Origin: Sipunculus nudus
Lineage: Eukaryota > Annelida > Sipuncula > Golfingiida > Sipunculidae
Direction of reading: 5' to 3'
NCBI GenBank assembly: GCA_026874595.1
Contig: CM049311.1
Location: 45,015,676 to 45,079,675 of the forward strand
DNA length: 64,000 nucleotides
A program made the position numbers and the translations under genes. This document shows, piece by piece, positions 12,082 to 24,177 of this stretch (the first letter of the stretch is position 1; each line of letters starts with the position of its first letter). The notes below the pieces were generated by a model. The model saw nothing but the letters and a program-made list of their open reading frames with translations, was not told where the DNA came from and made no database searches.

Positions 12082-13395
12082 CTATTCTTTATAATCGTGC
12101 TTCCACACTGGGTGTGGCTGGCCACAGTCAGGTTTGATACAAACATGTGAATATTTACAGTTCATGAATCGACAGCCACCACGAGAATTGAAAGCTTTAC
12201 AAATTTCAGTTCCATCAACAGTGGTAGGCCCCTTCACCCTAACATAGCCCTGTTGACGTGCTGGGTGTTTGTTAGCAATTTGGAAACCAGACTGTCTGTC
12301 TAAGCACAAAGCCCTGAAGATGGCCTACATCTGTGCCCCATCTGAATTTATGAATAGCTTGCATCCTTCGATATTCCCTATCCCATAAGAGGACTGACAC
12401 CCTCTTGTGGCTTCTCATAAATTTACTGACATGAGTCGTGTGTGCCAAATAATCTAGAATTCCTTGTTGGCCAACTAGCTGGCCTTTAGCGAGCAGAACC
12501 CTCATAATGGCCAAATTTGCTAATGTCCATTGAGGAAAAGATAAATCTTCCAACCGGGGCTTTTTCGGCCCTGTCCTAAGGAGAATTTCGGGATTACCAG
12601 AAGTTTGGGCCTGCCCAATTACGGTTTCGTAAGTACCCCCAGCAACGTCAACAAAATCAACGATGTCAGGGTAAGGGGACATACCTGAATTCAATGCAGT
12701 CAAATGGATTTGAGGGTCCTCCTAGGTAACATTACCCACAATGTTCGACTGGTTTTGGCCTTGGTTGGTTGGAGCATCGCTGATGAGACCAAGCTGACTC
12801 AGGGTTGCCATGAGTTTTTCTTGCACGCGCTTGTCCAGGTCACTGTCGTGATGCACGTGGTCAGATTGAGCGATATTCTGCGAACTGGGCCCTTGGGAGC
12901 GAGCCCGAGTCACGTTGTCCGTTGACACCTGGCGAGAGCTTTGTTCTTGTTGTTGAGTGTAGAAATGCAACATTTCTGACGTATACGGGTTCATTTCTGA
13001 CACCTGTGCGTTGGCTTGGTTGCTTTGACCCGACAGCTGTGTTTGTACGGCCGGCAAACGCATGGAATGTAGTGGGGCCGCTTGCGGTAAAGTCAACAGT
13101 GTCTCTTGGTTCGACCCAGAAGGGGCCGCTTGTATCAAGGTCTGAGACGTGGCCGCCAGGTTTGACTCGGGCTTGGGTTCAGCTTGGTGACTGCTTGCAG
13201 TACGAGCTTTTGCTGGCCCCTGGGCATTTTCGCAGGAAGGTCCGCCTCCAAGAGGGCCAAAGCCTCCATGGAGGTAAAGCCTTGTTTCGCTAGGCACTCG
13301 ATAGTGGCCGTGTCTAACATATGTGTCTGGCCCCACTCTTTAACACGGTCAGCAGCGGAGGTTACTTGCGCCACATCATGGTCTTCACCACCCAT
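12082..13395 (-). pseudogene. gag: Ngaro gag-like ORF, broken
   Basis: A capsid/nucleocapsid-like protein expected to package element RNA. It starts at ATG 13393-13395, just inside A1. The first ~75 residues look helical and compact. A one-base frame change near 13170-13190 moves to the frame that is open to 12722, rich in Gln, Ser and Pro. An in-frame TAG stands at 12722-12724, the same frame continues from 12703 to about 12310, and a second frame change leads into 12309-12082. That last part has a zinc-knuckle-like C-x8-C-x4-C-x3-H cluster (about 12170-12215), common in gag proteins of tyrosine-recombinase retroelements. The final TAG at 12082-12084 may be the natural end. Frameshifts and stop argue for decay, though a programmed shift cannot be excluded for one of them. 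Confidence 0.75.
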
Positions 13396-13420
13396 ACCAG
13401 CACTGTAATTGGCACAACGT

Positions 13421-13644
13421 TGACACTTCTGCTAGCAATAAAGTTCTTAAAGTTGAAGTGTCCTGCCCTGCTGCAGCTGGCAGAATAATTTAAAATCGCC
13501 GGTTGCTGACCATCACATGACCGCGATCTCGCAGTCACATGACCGATCCCGCAATCACCTGACCAGTCCCCCGCCAGACCGGTCATGTGACCGCGACACC
13601 TGCCCTCATCAATTAAAACCCAATTAATTACATTAATTGTACCA
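13421..13644 (-). repeat. Ngaro A1 direct repeat (5' end)
   Basis: The 224-bp left terminal repeat in element orientation. It matches A2 at 9059-9282 over its whole length with only a few substitutions, all consistent with a recent insertion. Transcription of the element should start in or near it. Confidence 0.9.
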
Positions 13645-14095
13645 GTAAGAATATTGTATGGGTGGATAGAATGTCAAGTATTTCAAATAACACCATGCAG
13701 TCACCTATGGTATTTTTCAGTTCAATTTTTAATGATAACAAAAATAAATCATATTATTCATTACTAATCATTAGGGATCATATGAAGGAAATTAATGATA
13801 GACAAAGATGCAGTTGATAATATTAATCTAGATTCCTACTGTGTCTAGTGTGTAGATTGATGTGAAAGTAGTCCAAAGTGAATATATTACATTTATTTTT
13901 TTTAATATAAATAAAAGCCATAAAACCAGGTACTTATGATCATTATTTAAATGTGTGAATTTTGTATATTCTGGATTCTCAACATCATTGTTTGGCTAAA
14001 ACTGAATAAATACCAGACATGGTGCAAATACTTTGCAAATGTATTTGAATACGAATATGAATCATTATAAAATTTCTTGCATAAGAAGGGGAATT

Positions 14096-14535
14096 CACTA
14101 ATACTAATACTAATATTTTTTTATACTGGTAGTTACATGAGTTGCCGTCTATGTCAAGTTATCGTACCTATACGAGAAGTAGTGATCATTTTGTAAAGTG
14201 ACAGAGCTCATTTTGATTTATCATTTGCAGACTCTGTATAATTCATGTGACGGTTGGATGCCCGTTTGTAGGAAATACTGTTAAGCTAACAAAACAAACT
14301 TATAAACACCCATATAATCACTCAATCCAAATGACCGCTCGGGTGTCAGCTCAGAGCAGCTCCATGTCTCTAGGGAAGGTTATGAAACCGCATGCCTCTA
14401 AAATCTCAACCACCGCAAATTCTGCAGGAAGATAATTTTCAAATATCCTCCATCATCTCGACCTCTGAGGAAATTAATTATTTTTAAGTGGTCGCCAAAT
14501 TAGAAAAAATACGGTATATTTTAACTTTAAAAAAA
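14096..14535. other. Spacer with a possible DNA-transposon edge
   Basis: No gene. A word ending AAAAAATACGGTA near 14502-14514 resembles inverted-repeat edges such as that of the TA transposon but has no partner nearby. The ORF at 14247-14435 is unsupported. Confidence 0.3.
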
Positions 14536-15365
14536 ATTGGTTTGCATTTTTAGCGAATCTGTTAGCTTCTCATAGCTATCTCAAAAAGGGCAGGAGCTAG
14601 CATCATATCTCTGCATTGGTTTGACTTATCTACCTGAAATTTTGCATTTGTATACATCCTGGAAAGCTTTCTTGATTTTATGACAGGTGGTGCCACCTTC
14701 ATTCACATTAATGCTGCAGACATCCAAGCTCATATCTCCCGAAATGTCTAACCGATTGGGCCAAAATTTTGCATGTGTATAGATCTCACATAGCTCTTCA
14801 TCATACGCAAAACTGGTGGTGCCACCTGCAACCATTTTTGTACAGCGTCCATCTGTGTATCTGCCTTAGGGAAAAAATCACTCTAATCTCGGCATTGGTT
14901 TGACTGATCAACCTGAAATTTTGCAGGTTTAAACATCCTGGACAGCTTTCTTGATTTTGTGGCAGGTGGCACCACCTACATTTATGTTTACGCTGCAGAC
15001 ATTCAGGCTTATATCTCAGGACTGGTTTGACATATCCCCCTGAAATTTTGCATGTCTACAGATCTCATATAGCTCTTAATCATACACAAGATTCTGTTTG
15101 TCTGCTGTGGGATAAAATCACTCATATTTGTAGTGGTTTGACTTATCTGCCTAAAATTTTGCATATGTATACAACTTAAACAGCTTTCTGGATTTTGTGG
15201 TAGGTTGCGCAACCTACATACACATCGGCTGCAGACATCCATGTTAATATGCAACACACCTCACTCTAATTCCCCTTGCCACCTAATCCATGCCTCACTT
15301 CACCCGTCCCACTCTTGATTTTGGCGGATACACGTAGTCGCTTGTCGACTACACATATTCTAGTT
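14536..15365 (+). repeat. Family B element, 5' truncated
   Basis: Core units with TTTTGCATGTGTATAGATCTC and GGTGGYGCCACC-type palindromes repeat about every 140-150 bp. The 3' end is intact: GGCGGATACA, then the hairpin GTAGTCG-CTTGT-CGACTAC, then ATTCTAGTT closing at 15365. The (GCC)n-bearing 5' end is absent; a different opening (TTTTTAGCGAATCTGTTAGC) starts the block and also occurs near 27607. Confidence 0.75.
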
Positions 15366-16213
15366 TTAAAATGTCCTAGTTCAAAACTTGCAGGTCCAAA
15401 TTGGCCATTTTGCTGAAATCATAATGACTAAGGAAGATATGCAGGACATAAGAGGATCAATATTAAATTTTAAAAATAAACCTCCATTTATACTCTTAAA
15501 CTTTGCACAGGTTTGCATTAGGCCTGTAGGCCTTGTTATAGAATCAGTTAATGCCCTTATCTGATGAGTGATTTGCCCTACTGGCCTGAAATTGTGCATA
15601 TCCATTGATCTTGGACTCCTCCATCTTGTACTCAAGACTTGTGGAGCCATCTGCAATCATTTTGGCATGGTGTCCATCTGTACATGTGCTTTGGGTGAAA
15701 ATTGCTCGTATCTCAGGAGTGGGTCATGGTATTGGTCTGAAATTTGGCATGTCAATTCATCTAGTAGACCAGACAGGTGGCGGCAGGTGTTTTTGTTGAA
15801 TAAATTAATGCCCTTTTCTCAGAGTTTTAATTGCCTATATTCAGCAGTGGTGTGACATACCACCCAATCTATCCGTTACTCCTCCTGTACCAGTCTGATT
15901 ACAGTGGAGACATGTTGCTTGTTGACTAGAGGTTTTCTAGTTGTTTTATGCATCTGTGCCCATAACCTAACAGTCATCTTAGCTATAGTCGTGGTCCTTG
16001 TCCCTTGTTGGTCCGTCCGGCCGTCCTTCAGTTAACAGGGCAAGTTTTGAAACCATTGGACCTAAAAATTCAAAATTTTTAAGTTATAGCATAAATATAA
16101 AATTAGTACCTTACATTTTGCCTGACTTGTACAGCATGTACACATAAGGATTTAATTTGTTAAAATCTGAAATTTGAAAATAAAAGCTGCAAAATTAGGC
16201 TAGTTATTAAATT
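15366..16213 (+). repeat. Family E-like core units and family A fragment
   Basis: Units at 15560-15780 match the family E element at 33320-33600 (TTGGACTCCTC, ACTCAAGACT, GTGCCATCTGCAATC-type words). From about 15966 a decayed family A 5' arm (AGTCATCTTAGCTATAGTCG) begins. No gene. Confidence 0.55.
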
Positions 16214-16813
16214 TTTTTATCTCAGCTGACTGTAGTTATAGTTGTGCTCCATTGTCCGTTGTCCCTCCATCCGTCCATCCATCTGTCCTACCATTAGACT
16301 GGCACATTTTGAAACAGTTAGACCTACAAATCCAAAATTCAGCATACTGTTAGATATCCCCAAAATCTTCTACCATACCGAAAATTGGGTCAATATGACT
16401 TCGTTCCTTCGAGATATCTAGGAAAAACCTCAAATTTCCATTGAAAACCTATTATCAGACTTCAGGACTGCCTTATATCTGCCACTTATCTGTTTTTCTT
16501 ACTATTTAGCAGAAGTAATCTCCTATATATTTCCTATATACATGCCAGAAATTAAGTCTGTTAAGTATAAATTCACTAAGTTATGGGCCGAACATAATGG
16601 ACTTTGTAAAAAATCAGGAAAAATATATACTCACTTTACATGAAAAATTTTGAAACTAGAGACTATTTTCCCCAAGTATATAATTTTGTTTAATTAAGAT
16701 TCAATTGTTTACCGAAAATTAGATATGAATTTTGTAAATTTTTCAAGTTATAAGCATAAAAATAAGATCAGTACCTTAAATTTTGCCCAACTTTGACCAT
16801 GGCACATTTTTTT

Positions 16814-19437
16814 AGCTCAGCTGACTATAAGTCATCTGAGCTATAGTCGTGGTCCATTGTCCGTCGTCCGTCCGTCTGTCCGTCCGTCCGTCCGTCCGTA
16901 GATGTGGCACGTTTTGAAACTGTAAGACCTAGGAATCCAAAATTCGGCATAATGTTAGATGTCCCCAAGATCTCCTACCAAGCCGAAAACTGGGTCTTTA
17001 CGACTTCGTTCCTTTGAGAAATTAAGGAAAAACCTTAATTTTTTATTTAAAACCTATTTTCACACTTCAGGACTGCCTAATATCAAAACCACTCATCTGT
17101 TTTTCCTCATATTTACCATAAATATTCCTCTATATAGTTCCTATGTACATTCAAGAAATTATGTCTGTATTATATAATTTAAAAAAGTTATGGACCCAAA
17201 CATAATGCATTTTGTAAAAAATCAGGAAAGATATTTGATCACTTAACACAAAACATGTTAAAGCTATGGACCTTTTTTCCAGTAATATAACTTTAATTAA
17301 TCAAAATTAAATTGTATACCCAAAATTAGATGAAAATCTTTTAAATTTTTTAAAATATTAATAAAAATAAAAAATTGGTACCTTAAATTTTGCCCAACTT
17401 TGACCATGGCACGTTTTTTTCCTGTAAGTACTGTGGATTTAATTTTCACAGCATGTTTTTGTTAGCTTTTCAACTGTTAACACAAAAAATTTGAAACCAG
17501 TTGATCAAAAACTGTAGATTTTATTCAAGTTTTCAAGCACCATGTAACATTGTTTACATCAAGCTAGTGTTATGCAGTTTGCAAGAGCTCAGCTCCCCAG
17601 CTTCAGCTCTTAGTTCCTTAAATTCGGCATACAGTTAGATGTCTCCAAAATCCCCTACCATGCCAAGAATTTGGTCACTAGGACTTAATACCTTCAAGAT
17701 ATTAATGAAAAACTTCATTTTTCATTAAAAACCCATTGTTACACTTCAAGACTGCCTAATATCAAAACCACTGATCTGACTTTAGTCATAAATAATATAC
17801 ATATTTTTCATTCTCTATGCACATGCCAGAATGATGTCAGTATTGTGTAATTGTTTTAAGTTATGGGCCCAAACATAATGCACTTTGTAAAAAATCAAGA
17901 AATATATTTACTCCCTTAACAAGGGGATTGCTGAAGCTAGAGATTTTTTGTCAGGGATGTAACATTATTTAATCAAGATTCAATTGAATACCCAAAATTA
18001 GTTATGAATTTTTCAAATTTTATAAGTTATTAGTATTAATGTAAAATTAGTAACTTAAATTTTGCCCAACTTTGACCATGGCATGTTTGTTTCCTGTGAG
18101 CACTGTTGATATAATTTTCATATCATGCAAACATAAGGATTTCAGCTTTTAAATTTAGAAAGCTGAAAGAAATTGGCCAAAAATTGTAGCTTTTATTAAT
18201 GTTTTTATGAGACTCTGTCAGACTTTGGCTCTCTCCAGCCCCTCTTGAGTCACCTGTATATTGACCTTGTTGAACTTACAGCAAATTATGCATGCTTGAG
18301 GCGAGGCATTCAGGAATCCAGGCAGCTTATGGCCAGCCACAGTTGATCCAGGTGTCCAACCCGTCTCATCTAGTAGTTTTAACCAACTACATAAAAATAA
18401 ACAATAAATTAATAAATTTTTATTGGATTTTAATAAAAAATTAAAGAAAAATAGAAAAGGAATTTGTTAGTTTATAATAACAGGAAATTAACTTGCAGTT
18501 ACTGATGATATAAGAATCTTGTATCGATGGATAGAATGTCACATATTCCAAATAACACCATGCAGTCACCTATGGTATTTTTCAGTTCAATTTTAATGAT
18601 ATAGAAGTAAATCATATCATTCATTACTAATCATTAGGGATCATATGAAGGAAATTAATGATAGACAAAGATGCAGTTGATAATATTAATCTAGATTCCT
18701 ACTGTGTCTAGTGTGTACATTGATGTGAAATTAGTCCAAAATGAATTTATTACAGTTATTTTTTAATATAAATAAAAGCCATAAAACCAGGTACTTATGA
18801 TCATTATTTAAATGTGTGAATTTTGTATATTCTGGATTCTCAACATCATTGTTTAGTGAAAACTGAATAAACACCAGACATGGCGCGAATACTTTGTAAT
18901 TGTATTTAAATACGAATATGATTATGTACTCCATTATAAAATTTCTTGCATAAAGAATGGGAATTCAGGTAAAAATGAAAGTATATGAGTACCAGTGCAA
19001 ATACTTTCAAAATGTATTCATGAATGCATTCATGAATATATTCTTTAATATTATTTTAATAATCATTTCAGTTATATTTCATTTTAAAAAATCACATGAT
19101 TCTCTTATTATTTTTAATAAAAATTATATTTGGGACAATATTTGTTATTTTTTTTTAATTAATAGTTAAACCCTTATATTATATATTCTGCTTATAAGTT
19201 ATATGGCCAAGTCAAAATCTGTGTGACAATAGTACTCCGTTTGTTAATAAAATAAATGAAATCAATCCTCTTCCCTCTCTCCAACGGTACTATCAAAATC
19301 ATACATAAGCTAAACAACAACAACTCATAATACAGCTTATATTTATTACCACACAAAACCAGCATGTGCCTCATTTCTAAATAATATTTTTTTATCATAT
19401 ATAACAGCTGAGCGTCATGACCCATAGGTCCCTTGTT
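16814..19437 (+). repeat. Complete family A element, 2.6 kb
   Basis: Best reference copy of the family. 5' end: hairpin AGCTCAGCTGACT-ATA-AGTCATCTGAGCT after a run of T. Then a (GTCC)n microsatellite at about 16861-16900, a body with two diverged ~700-bp halves, and an AT-rich tail with repeated TTCATGAATGCATTCATGAA palindromes. 3' end: CAGCTGAGC (inverse of the 5' GCTCAGCTG), a GACCCATAGGTC palindrome and CTTGTT at 19437. The host sequence on either side rejoins with no duplication. No conserved long ORF exists, so it is a non-autonomous element. The end layout is that described for non-autonomous Helentrons and bivalve pearl repeats; that assignment is inference. Confidence 0.8.
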
Positions 19438-19699
19438 CATGTTAGTACTATGATTGTTTTCACAGTATGTAAACACAAGTATTTACTTTGTTGCAATCTG
19501 AAATTTAAAAATAAAAGCTTGAAAATTAGGCTAGTTATTGATATTTTTCTTGAGGCTCTATTGTAGTCATTTGCTTTGTCCAGATGCAGGGTCCAACTCC
19601 AGGTCACTGGAAGTCAGCTATGCCAGGGTTTCTGATTTATTAAAGTCACTTAGGGAGATTCCCTGCTGTGGTTGGTGTACAGTTATTCTCATATCACCT

Positions 19700-20766
19700 C
19701 CCCCCCCCCCCCCCCCCCCCCCCCCGCAAACCCAACCCACCAAGTTTTATGCAGTAATTGTTATTGTTTTCACTGTTTCTCCTTAATTGTAATGCTGTTT
19801 CCACTCCAATATACAAAAACTTTCCTTGAAAAAGTAATTCAAGGTGTAATCCAGAAGATGCCATGTTGTGTTAATGTTGCATTTTTAAAGAAATCAATTT
19901 AATTTTAAATGATTGTAACAAATATAATTAAACCTATCAATATGCTTAAATTTTTAAAATATGAAGTAAATTATCAAGTATTCAAGTATTATATTTATAT
20001 ATTTATTGTTTTGCAAATTTATTTTTGTGGTAAAAATAAATAAACATTTGTATGCATGATGTGGTGTTGTCTGACAAGATTGAGATTAATGATGTAGCAA
20101 TTTAGAATTATGAATCAAGTTTTATATTCAGATATATATATGTTATATTGAAAATGTATAGAAATAAAAACTTATAATAAAAAATATATGTGATAAAAAA
20201 ATAAGGATCTAATACAAACATGTTTTTCCTGGAGATAAGGCTTTGTTTGCCCTGTATGTATATGTGTTGTTTATCCCACCATCTCCCCCCCCCCCCCCCC
20301 CCCCCCGCTGCCATTTATTCCTGTACACTGGAACATTAGTTTTTATTGCAAATATGTAAAATTTATTTAATTAAAAAATAATAGGATTAGAAAAAAATAA
20401 GATCTTATTGAAACATATTCTTGCCTTAAGAGAATGGAACATAAAGTGATCAACTCTATCCATCATCTCTCCGTTATTATTAAAAATATATATAAGCAAA
20501 TTATATATTCAGTTGTGTATTATTGCAGATGTTAAACTTTAAACAAATTTGATATAATAAATAAATTATGAAATAATTGAAACTTTACATATTATCAGCT
20601 TTGTTTGTCTACCAGTCTGTCTGTCCTTTTTTAAATATTAAGTAATAATGAATGAACTTTTTTATCCTGTAAGCATTGTTGAATTAAGTGAAAATCCTAT
20701 GTATATACACTATAATAATACAGATATGTTGTAACTCCCACCATTCCTACCCCCCCCCCCCCCCCC
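19700..20766. repeat. Three C homopolymers (19700-19725, 20285-20306, 20750-20766)
   Basis: Runs of 26, 22 and 17 C within 1.1 kb of one family A copy. They generate the poly-proline and poly-glycine ORFs seen here in both strands, which should not be read as proteins. Confidence 0.95.
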
Positions 20767-21266
20767 ACCACCACCAAGTCCTTTCATCTGTGGACTGGGG
20801 ATATTAGTTATATTTCAACTGTATACATTTCATAAAATAAAAAAAAAAAAACATATATTTAATAATACATATTATAAAAAAATAGATTCAATTGAACAAA
20901 TGTGTAAACTAAAGAAATGTCAACAGTTAATCAAAAAGCCAACTAATGGTTATGGTAATAGTACAGATCATTTGTTCACAAACTGCTCCCATGCTTCAGT
21001 TTCAACATTAGAAAACCCATGGTCAGATCAAAAAATTTTATTTGCAACAATTTCTTGCTCATCAATACAAACCAATCATGTCAACCAACCATGGCCTATG
21101 TTACCTCTTCTTCTCAGACTCTATCTCCATTTGTTATTATTTTAGATTTTTACCTTCAAAGTCAACTTCAGCTGAGCACTGTGACCCATGGGTCCCTTGT
21201 AACATAAATTTTCATTAGTTTACAAAAAAAGAAATAACAGAACTGCTTCATTTTTATCATAAACAG

Positions 21267-21383
21267 AAAACAGAACCATGGGAAATGGAGAAGACTGAAG
21301 CAGATATGGAAAAATATGTATGGGATATGACGGCATCACGAAAAGGCATTGTGAAGTTAATACAGCAGCTACAACAAGCACAG
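21267..21383 (+). CDS. Internal exon of an unrecognised host gene
   Basis: A 117-bp phase-0 exon of 39 codons. The 3' splice site is a T-rich tract ending AAACAG at 21266; the 5' splice site is CAG/GTATTG at 21383/21384. It encodes a charged, probably helical segment (EPWEMEKTEADMEKYVWDMT ... ending KLIQQLQQAQ) typical of a coiled-coil protein. Codon use is even and unlike the AT-rich surroundings. The reading frame closes a few codons into the intron (TAG at 21393-21395), as expected for a spliced exon. It may join to the exon at 25236 or the last exon at 34537, all phase 0. An alternative acceptor at 21273 would change phase. The protein family was not recognised. Confidence 0.65.
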
Positions 21384-21447
21384 GTATTGCATTAGTTTTC
21401 CACTAAACTACCTTAAAGTATTAAGAGTATTAAACTGAAAAAAAAAA

Positions 21448-21561
21448 ACAGAACCATGGGAAATGGAGAAGACTGAAGCAGATATGGAAAAATATGTATG
21501 GGATATGACGGCATCATGAAAAGGCATTGTGATGTTAATACAGCAGCTACAACAAGCACAG
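21448..21561 (+). pseudogene. Tandem copy of the exon with an in-frame stop
   Basis: A second copy of the preceding exon, shifted by 178 bp together with about 55 bp of its downstream intron, nearly identical over its length. Codon CGA of the first copy is TGA at 21517-21519 (a CpG-type change), and there is a second change (AAG to ATG) soon after. The acceptor side is replaced by a long A-run. If spliced in, it would truncate the protein, so it is probably skipped or decaying. Confidence 0.7.
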
Positions 21562-21615
21562 GTATTGCATTAGTTTTCCACTAAACTACCATAAAGTATT
21601 AAGAGTATTAAACTG

Positions 21616-22362
21616 GAAAATTTGTCCCTAACTGGCATGGTCAAATTTTTCCCCAACTGGCAAGGTCTAAATCCAGTCTGACTTAACATGTGCCTAAGAA
21701 TTTTGCCGTGATAAACACCAATAGAATGGGCTGACATATTGCTGGTTCACGGAGGTGATTGATGATCACTCTAGCATTGACTGACATAATGTAGCATATA
21801 CACACAATAGATGAAAGCAATAAAGAATTAACATGCCAGTCTTCTTGTTAGGGCTTGATTCAGAAAGCAATGCCCTATAAGTGATCACCTCATCCGTCTG
21901 TCTGTCCATCCATCTGTCTGGGACACATTCTTTCATGTGCATTATCTCAAACAGAATACATTTGATCTTTCTCAAATTTATAGGGATAATAATTGTGTCA
22001 TTGTGAGCTCCAAACCTAGCTAATTATATATTTGGCCAAATTACAATATGACTGCCGGTTCACAATCAGTGATTTTGGTTCATGTGCAATATCTCAAAGA
22101 GAAAACATTTGATTTTTCTCAAATTTACAGGGATGACGAGTGTCCATAAGAGCTCCAGCCCTATCAAATTACAGATCTGCCCAAAGTCCAGTATGGCTGC
22201 TTTGATGGTTGGTGCCTATAAGGACTCAAATCACAGACCTGCCTAATATCCTATATGGCAGCCAAAACACAATCAGTGATTTTCTTATGAAAATTTGAGA
22301 GAACATTCACACCCATCAGGGGATCTGTGCTTTCAAATTTGAGACTCCTGTTAAACTCAGTA
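21616..22362. repeat. Tandem-unit element with a possible 5' hairpin
   Basis: From about 21850 an inverted pair (AGGGCTT ... AATGCCCT) is followed by a TCTGTC/TCCATC-rich stretch. Two or three ~130-bp units follow containing TTTGATYTTTCTCAAATTTA and AGAGCTCCA words. The layout resembles families A, B and F but the 3' end was not found. The first ~230 bp (21616-21849) show nothing recognisable. Confidence 0.45.
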
Positions 22363-23775
22363 CCGTAAAATCTCCACTTAAAACCGCACTTCCGATTAAA
22401 ACCGCACCCAGACTTCGCCGAAATTCCAGGTGAGACACCGCGAGAGGCTCAAATACTAAGAACCCCCCTTTAAAACCGCACCAACTTTTGACACGGAATG
22501 ATTTGACAAAAGACACAATCAAGCTATCATCTAGAAATGAACAGGCGTAGGTTGCGACTCGGCCATTCCTGACCACATTAAAATTCCTTGGGCATATTAT
22601 TTAAACACATCATAACACTTTTTTTGCAGGGTCACTCAAGCATGAAGTTTGGGAAGACGTAAGGGCCGATGAACCTCTGCCTGTTTATACAGATTTTATA
22701 TTCCGTGCCGTATTCTTGTTTACTACCGATTTGTCATTATATTTTGGAAAAAAATATTCTGCTGATCCATTTCAAGTCACTGTTTATTTTAATTCTGAAA
22801 GTAATATTTTGAAATCTTAATTTTTGATGAAAATTCCATTTTCTGGAATTACTCGGAAGATTCAAATCATTTTCATACCGGTTACTTCGGTATTATCATC
22901 GTCACATCGTACGTTGACATCGCTCCATGTCACAATTTGCTGGCGCGTTTGAAAACATCGCTGGTCTACTTAACTAAATATCAAAGTAACTGAAGTTACC
23001 TTGTCGAGATACACACGTATAGGAAACATGACGCTTGAAAACGAGTGATTTTAAGGTAAAATTAAAGTGGCCAGTCCGGGTAAGCAAGTTTTTTCCTGAA
23101 GAAAGTTTCCGTGTGGGGAGCCATTTTGTCAAGGCAGTGTTCGCGCAAGGCACGATGGGACGAAATAGGTGGCTGTTCTGTTTACCACCCACAGCGTACA
23201 GCCGTTCAAAATATTCTTGGCAGAATACCAGGGCGTTTCAGCACAATGCGGCACTCAAACTTGATTTTAAAACGATCGTCTGCCATTGTGTGACTCTTTA
23301 CGATGTCAGCCTTTTATTCATTTTACGTTTGAAACAAATAATCATTGCTAAATAATGCCGCAAATGGGTTTAAAGTAGGCTTTTATTTCAATTTTGCTTG
23401 ACCATGCCCAACGAAGTGGGCCGCTGTGTGTTACAGCAGGGTTGTTGTAAACGTATTATTTGGTGACAATTACCAAGATTTTATAACAAGTTATATATCA
23501 CACGAAAATTAATCAGCAATATTTAATCTATAAATAACAAATAATCGTAAATAACACATTTACACACGGCTGCCATGCATGCGAGACTGCTGCTAAGAAC
23601 GGCCTTCGAAAGTTGCGATATTATCGCCCACTCGCCGGCCCAAAAACGATGTCTGTCAGGAAGATATTCAGGAAACCCTTCTAGTATAAACCGCACAGTG
23701 CTTTCAGGAAATCAACCCGATTTCAAGATTTTGAATTTCTTGATTAAACCGCGGTTTTAAGTGGAGATTTTACGG
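22363..23775. mobile_element. TA-flanked inverted-repeat DNA transposon, copy 2
   Basis: Same 25-bp inverted repeats as 7287-8711, flanked by TA at 22361-22362 and 23776-23777. About 1.41 kb; collinear with copy 1 throughout with many substitutions and small indels. ORFs in the two copies are not conserved in length or frame, which supports a non-coding, non-autonomous element. Confidence 0.9.
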
Positions 23776-24177
23776 TAATGCTGCCAGGCAAATATTTTCC
23801 AATAACTTAAAAGATAATGCTGTGATTTTGTCTGAAAATTAGTTTCTTTAGGCTGTATGCTGATGGTCAGACTGAAGGTGCATGAAGTGATAGTCCGTGG
23901 TTAGACGGTGTCCCTATGCTGATGGTTTGACTTGAATTAGTCCAGGTTAAGTACGCAGATTTAGTACCGATAGTTTAGACCTGCTGAGGGGGTAGTATAA
24001 AGGTGGACTAACTTCAGAGCAAACAAAAAGTCAGTCATAACTGTCGCTGTTGGAAATAATAGTAATTATCAAAATCATGACCAAATATACACTGATTGTG
24101 AAAATACAATCACTTACATTTTGCCTATTAGATTTTTTTATGAAAGAGATATGTTTTTGTTGGTTCAAAGGCTATAA
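23776..24177. other. Spacer, nothing recognised
   Basis: About 400 bp with no ORF and no repeat shared elsewhere in the window. Confidence 0.35.

Larger units (their letters stand above)
8722..13644 (-). mobile_element. Ngaro-type tyrosine-recombinase (YR) retrotransposon, nearly full length
   Basis: A 4.92-kb minus-strand element. In element order: A1 repeat, gag-like region, reverse transcriptase with RNase H, tyrosine recombinase, then B1, A2 and B2 repeats. This split direct-repeat layout (A1 ... B1-A2-B2) is the known hallmark of the Ngaro group, whereas DIRS1-like elements have inverted repeats. There is no integrase and no DDE domain. Both edges are exact, because the paralogous family A copies supply the empty site and show no long target duplication. 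The recombinase frame is intact, while gag and the polymerase carry frameshifts and stops. No methyltransferase domain was seen after RNase H, again as in Ngaro rather than DIRS. Confidence 0.93.
5619..14095 (+). repeat. Long family A copy split by two later insertions
   Basis: The 5' hairpin AGCTCAGCTGACT/AGTCATCTGAGCT starts at 5619. Family A sequence runs to 7284, resumes for 8 bp at 8714-8721, then resumes at 13645 and fades near 14095. Aligned to the uninterrupted copy at 16814-19437, the breaks coincide exactly with the TA transposon (7287-8711) and the Ngaro element (8722-13644). The expected 3' end is missing, so the copy is 3' truncated. The order of events is family A first, then the two independent insertions. 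Confidence 0.85.
16219..21200 (+). repeat. Outer family A copy (16219-16813 and 19438-21200)
   Basis: Starts with a decayed 5' hairpin (CTCAGCTGACTG) and a TGTCC-rich stretch. It is interrupted at a T-run after GGCACA by the complete copy 16814-19437, resumes at 19438 and ends with CAGCTGAGCACTGTGACCCA then GGTCCCTTGT at 21200. The resumed part carries C homopolymers and AT-rich stretches, and its body matches 49113-50425. The ORF at 20900-21145 recurs as 50123-50356 and 57713-57946 with substitutions of no coding character, and is not a gene. Confidence 0.8.

Noticed and set aside
8722-13644. Assignment of the YR retrotransposon to DIRS1 or PAT
   Set aside because: Terminal repeats are split direct repeats in A1...B1-A2-B2 order, not inverted, and no methyltransferase domain follows RNase H.
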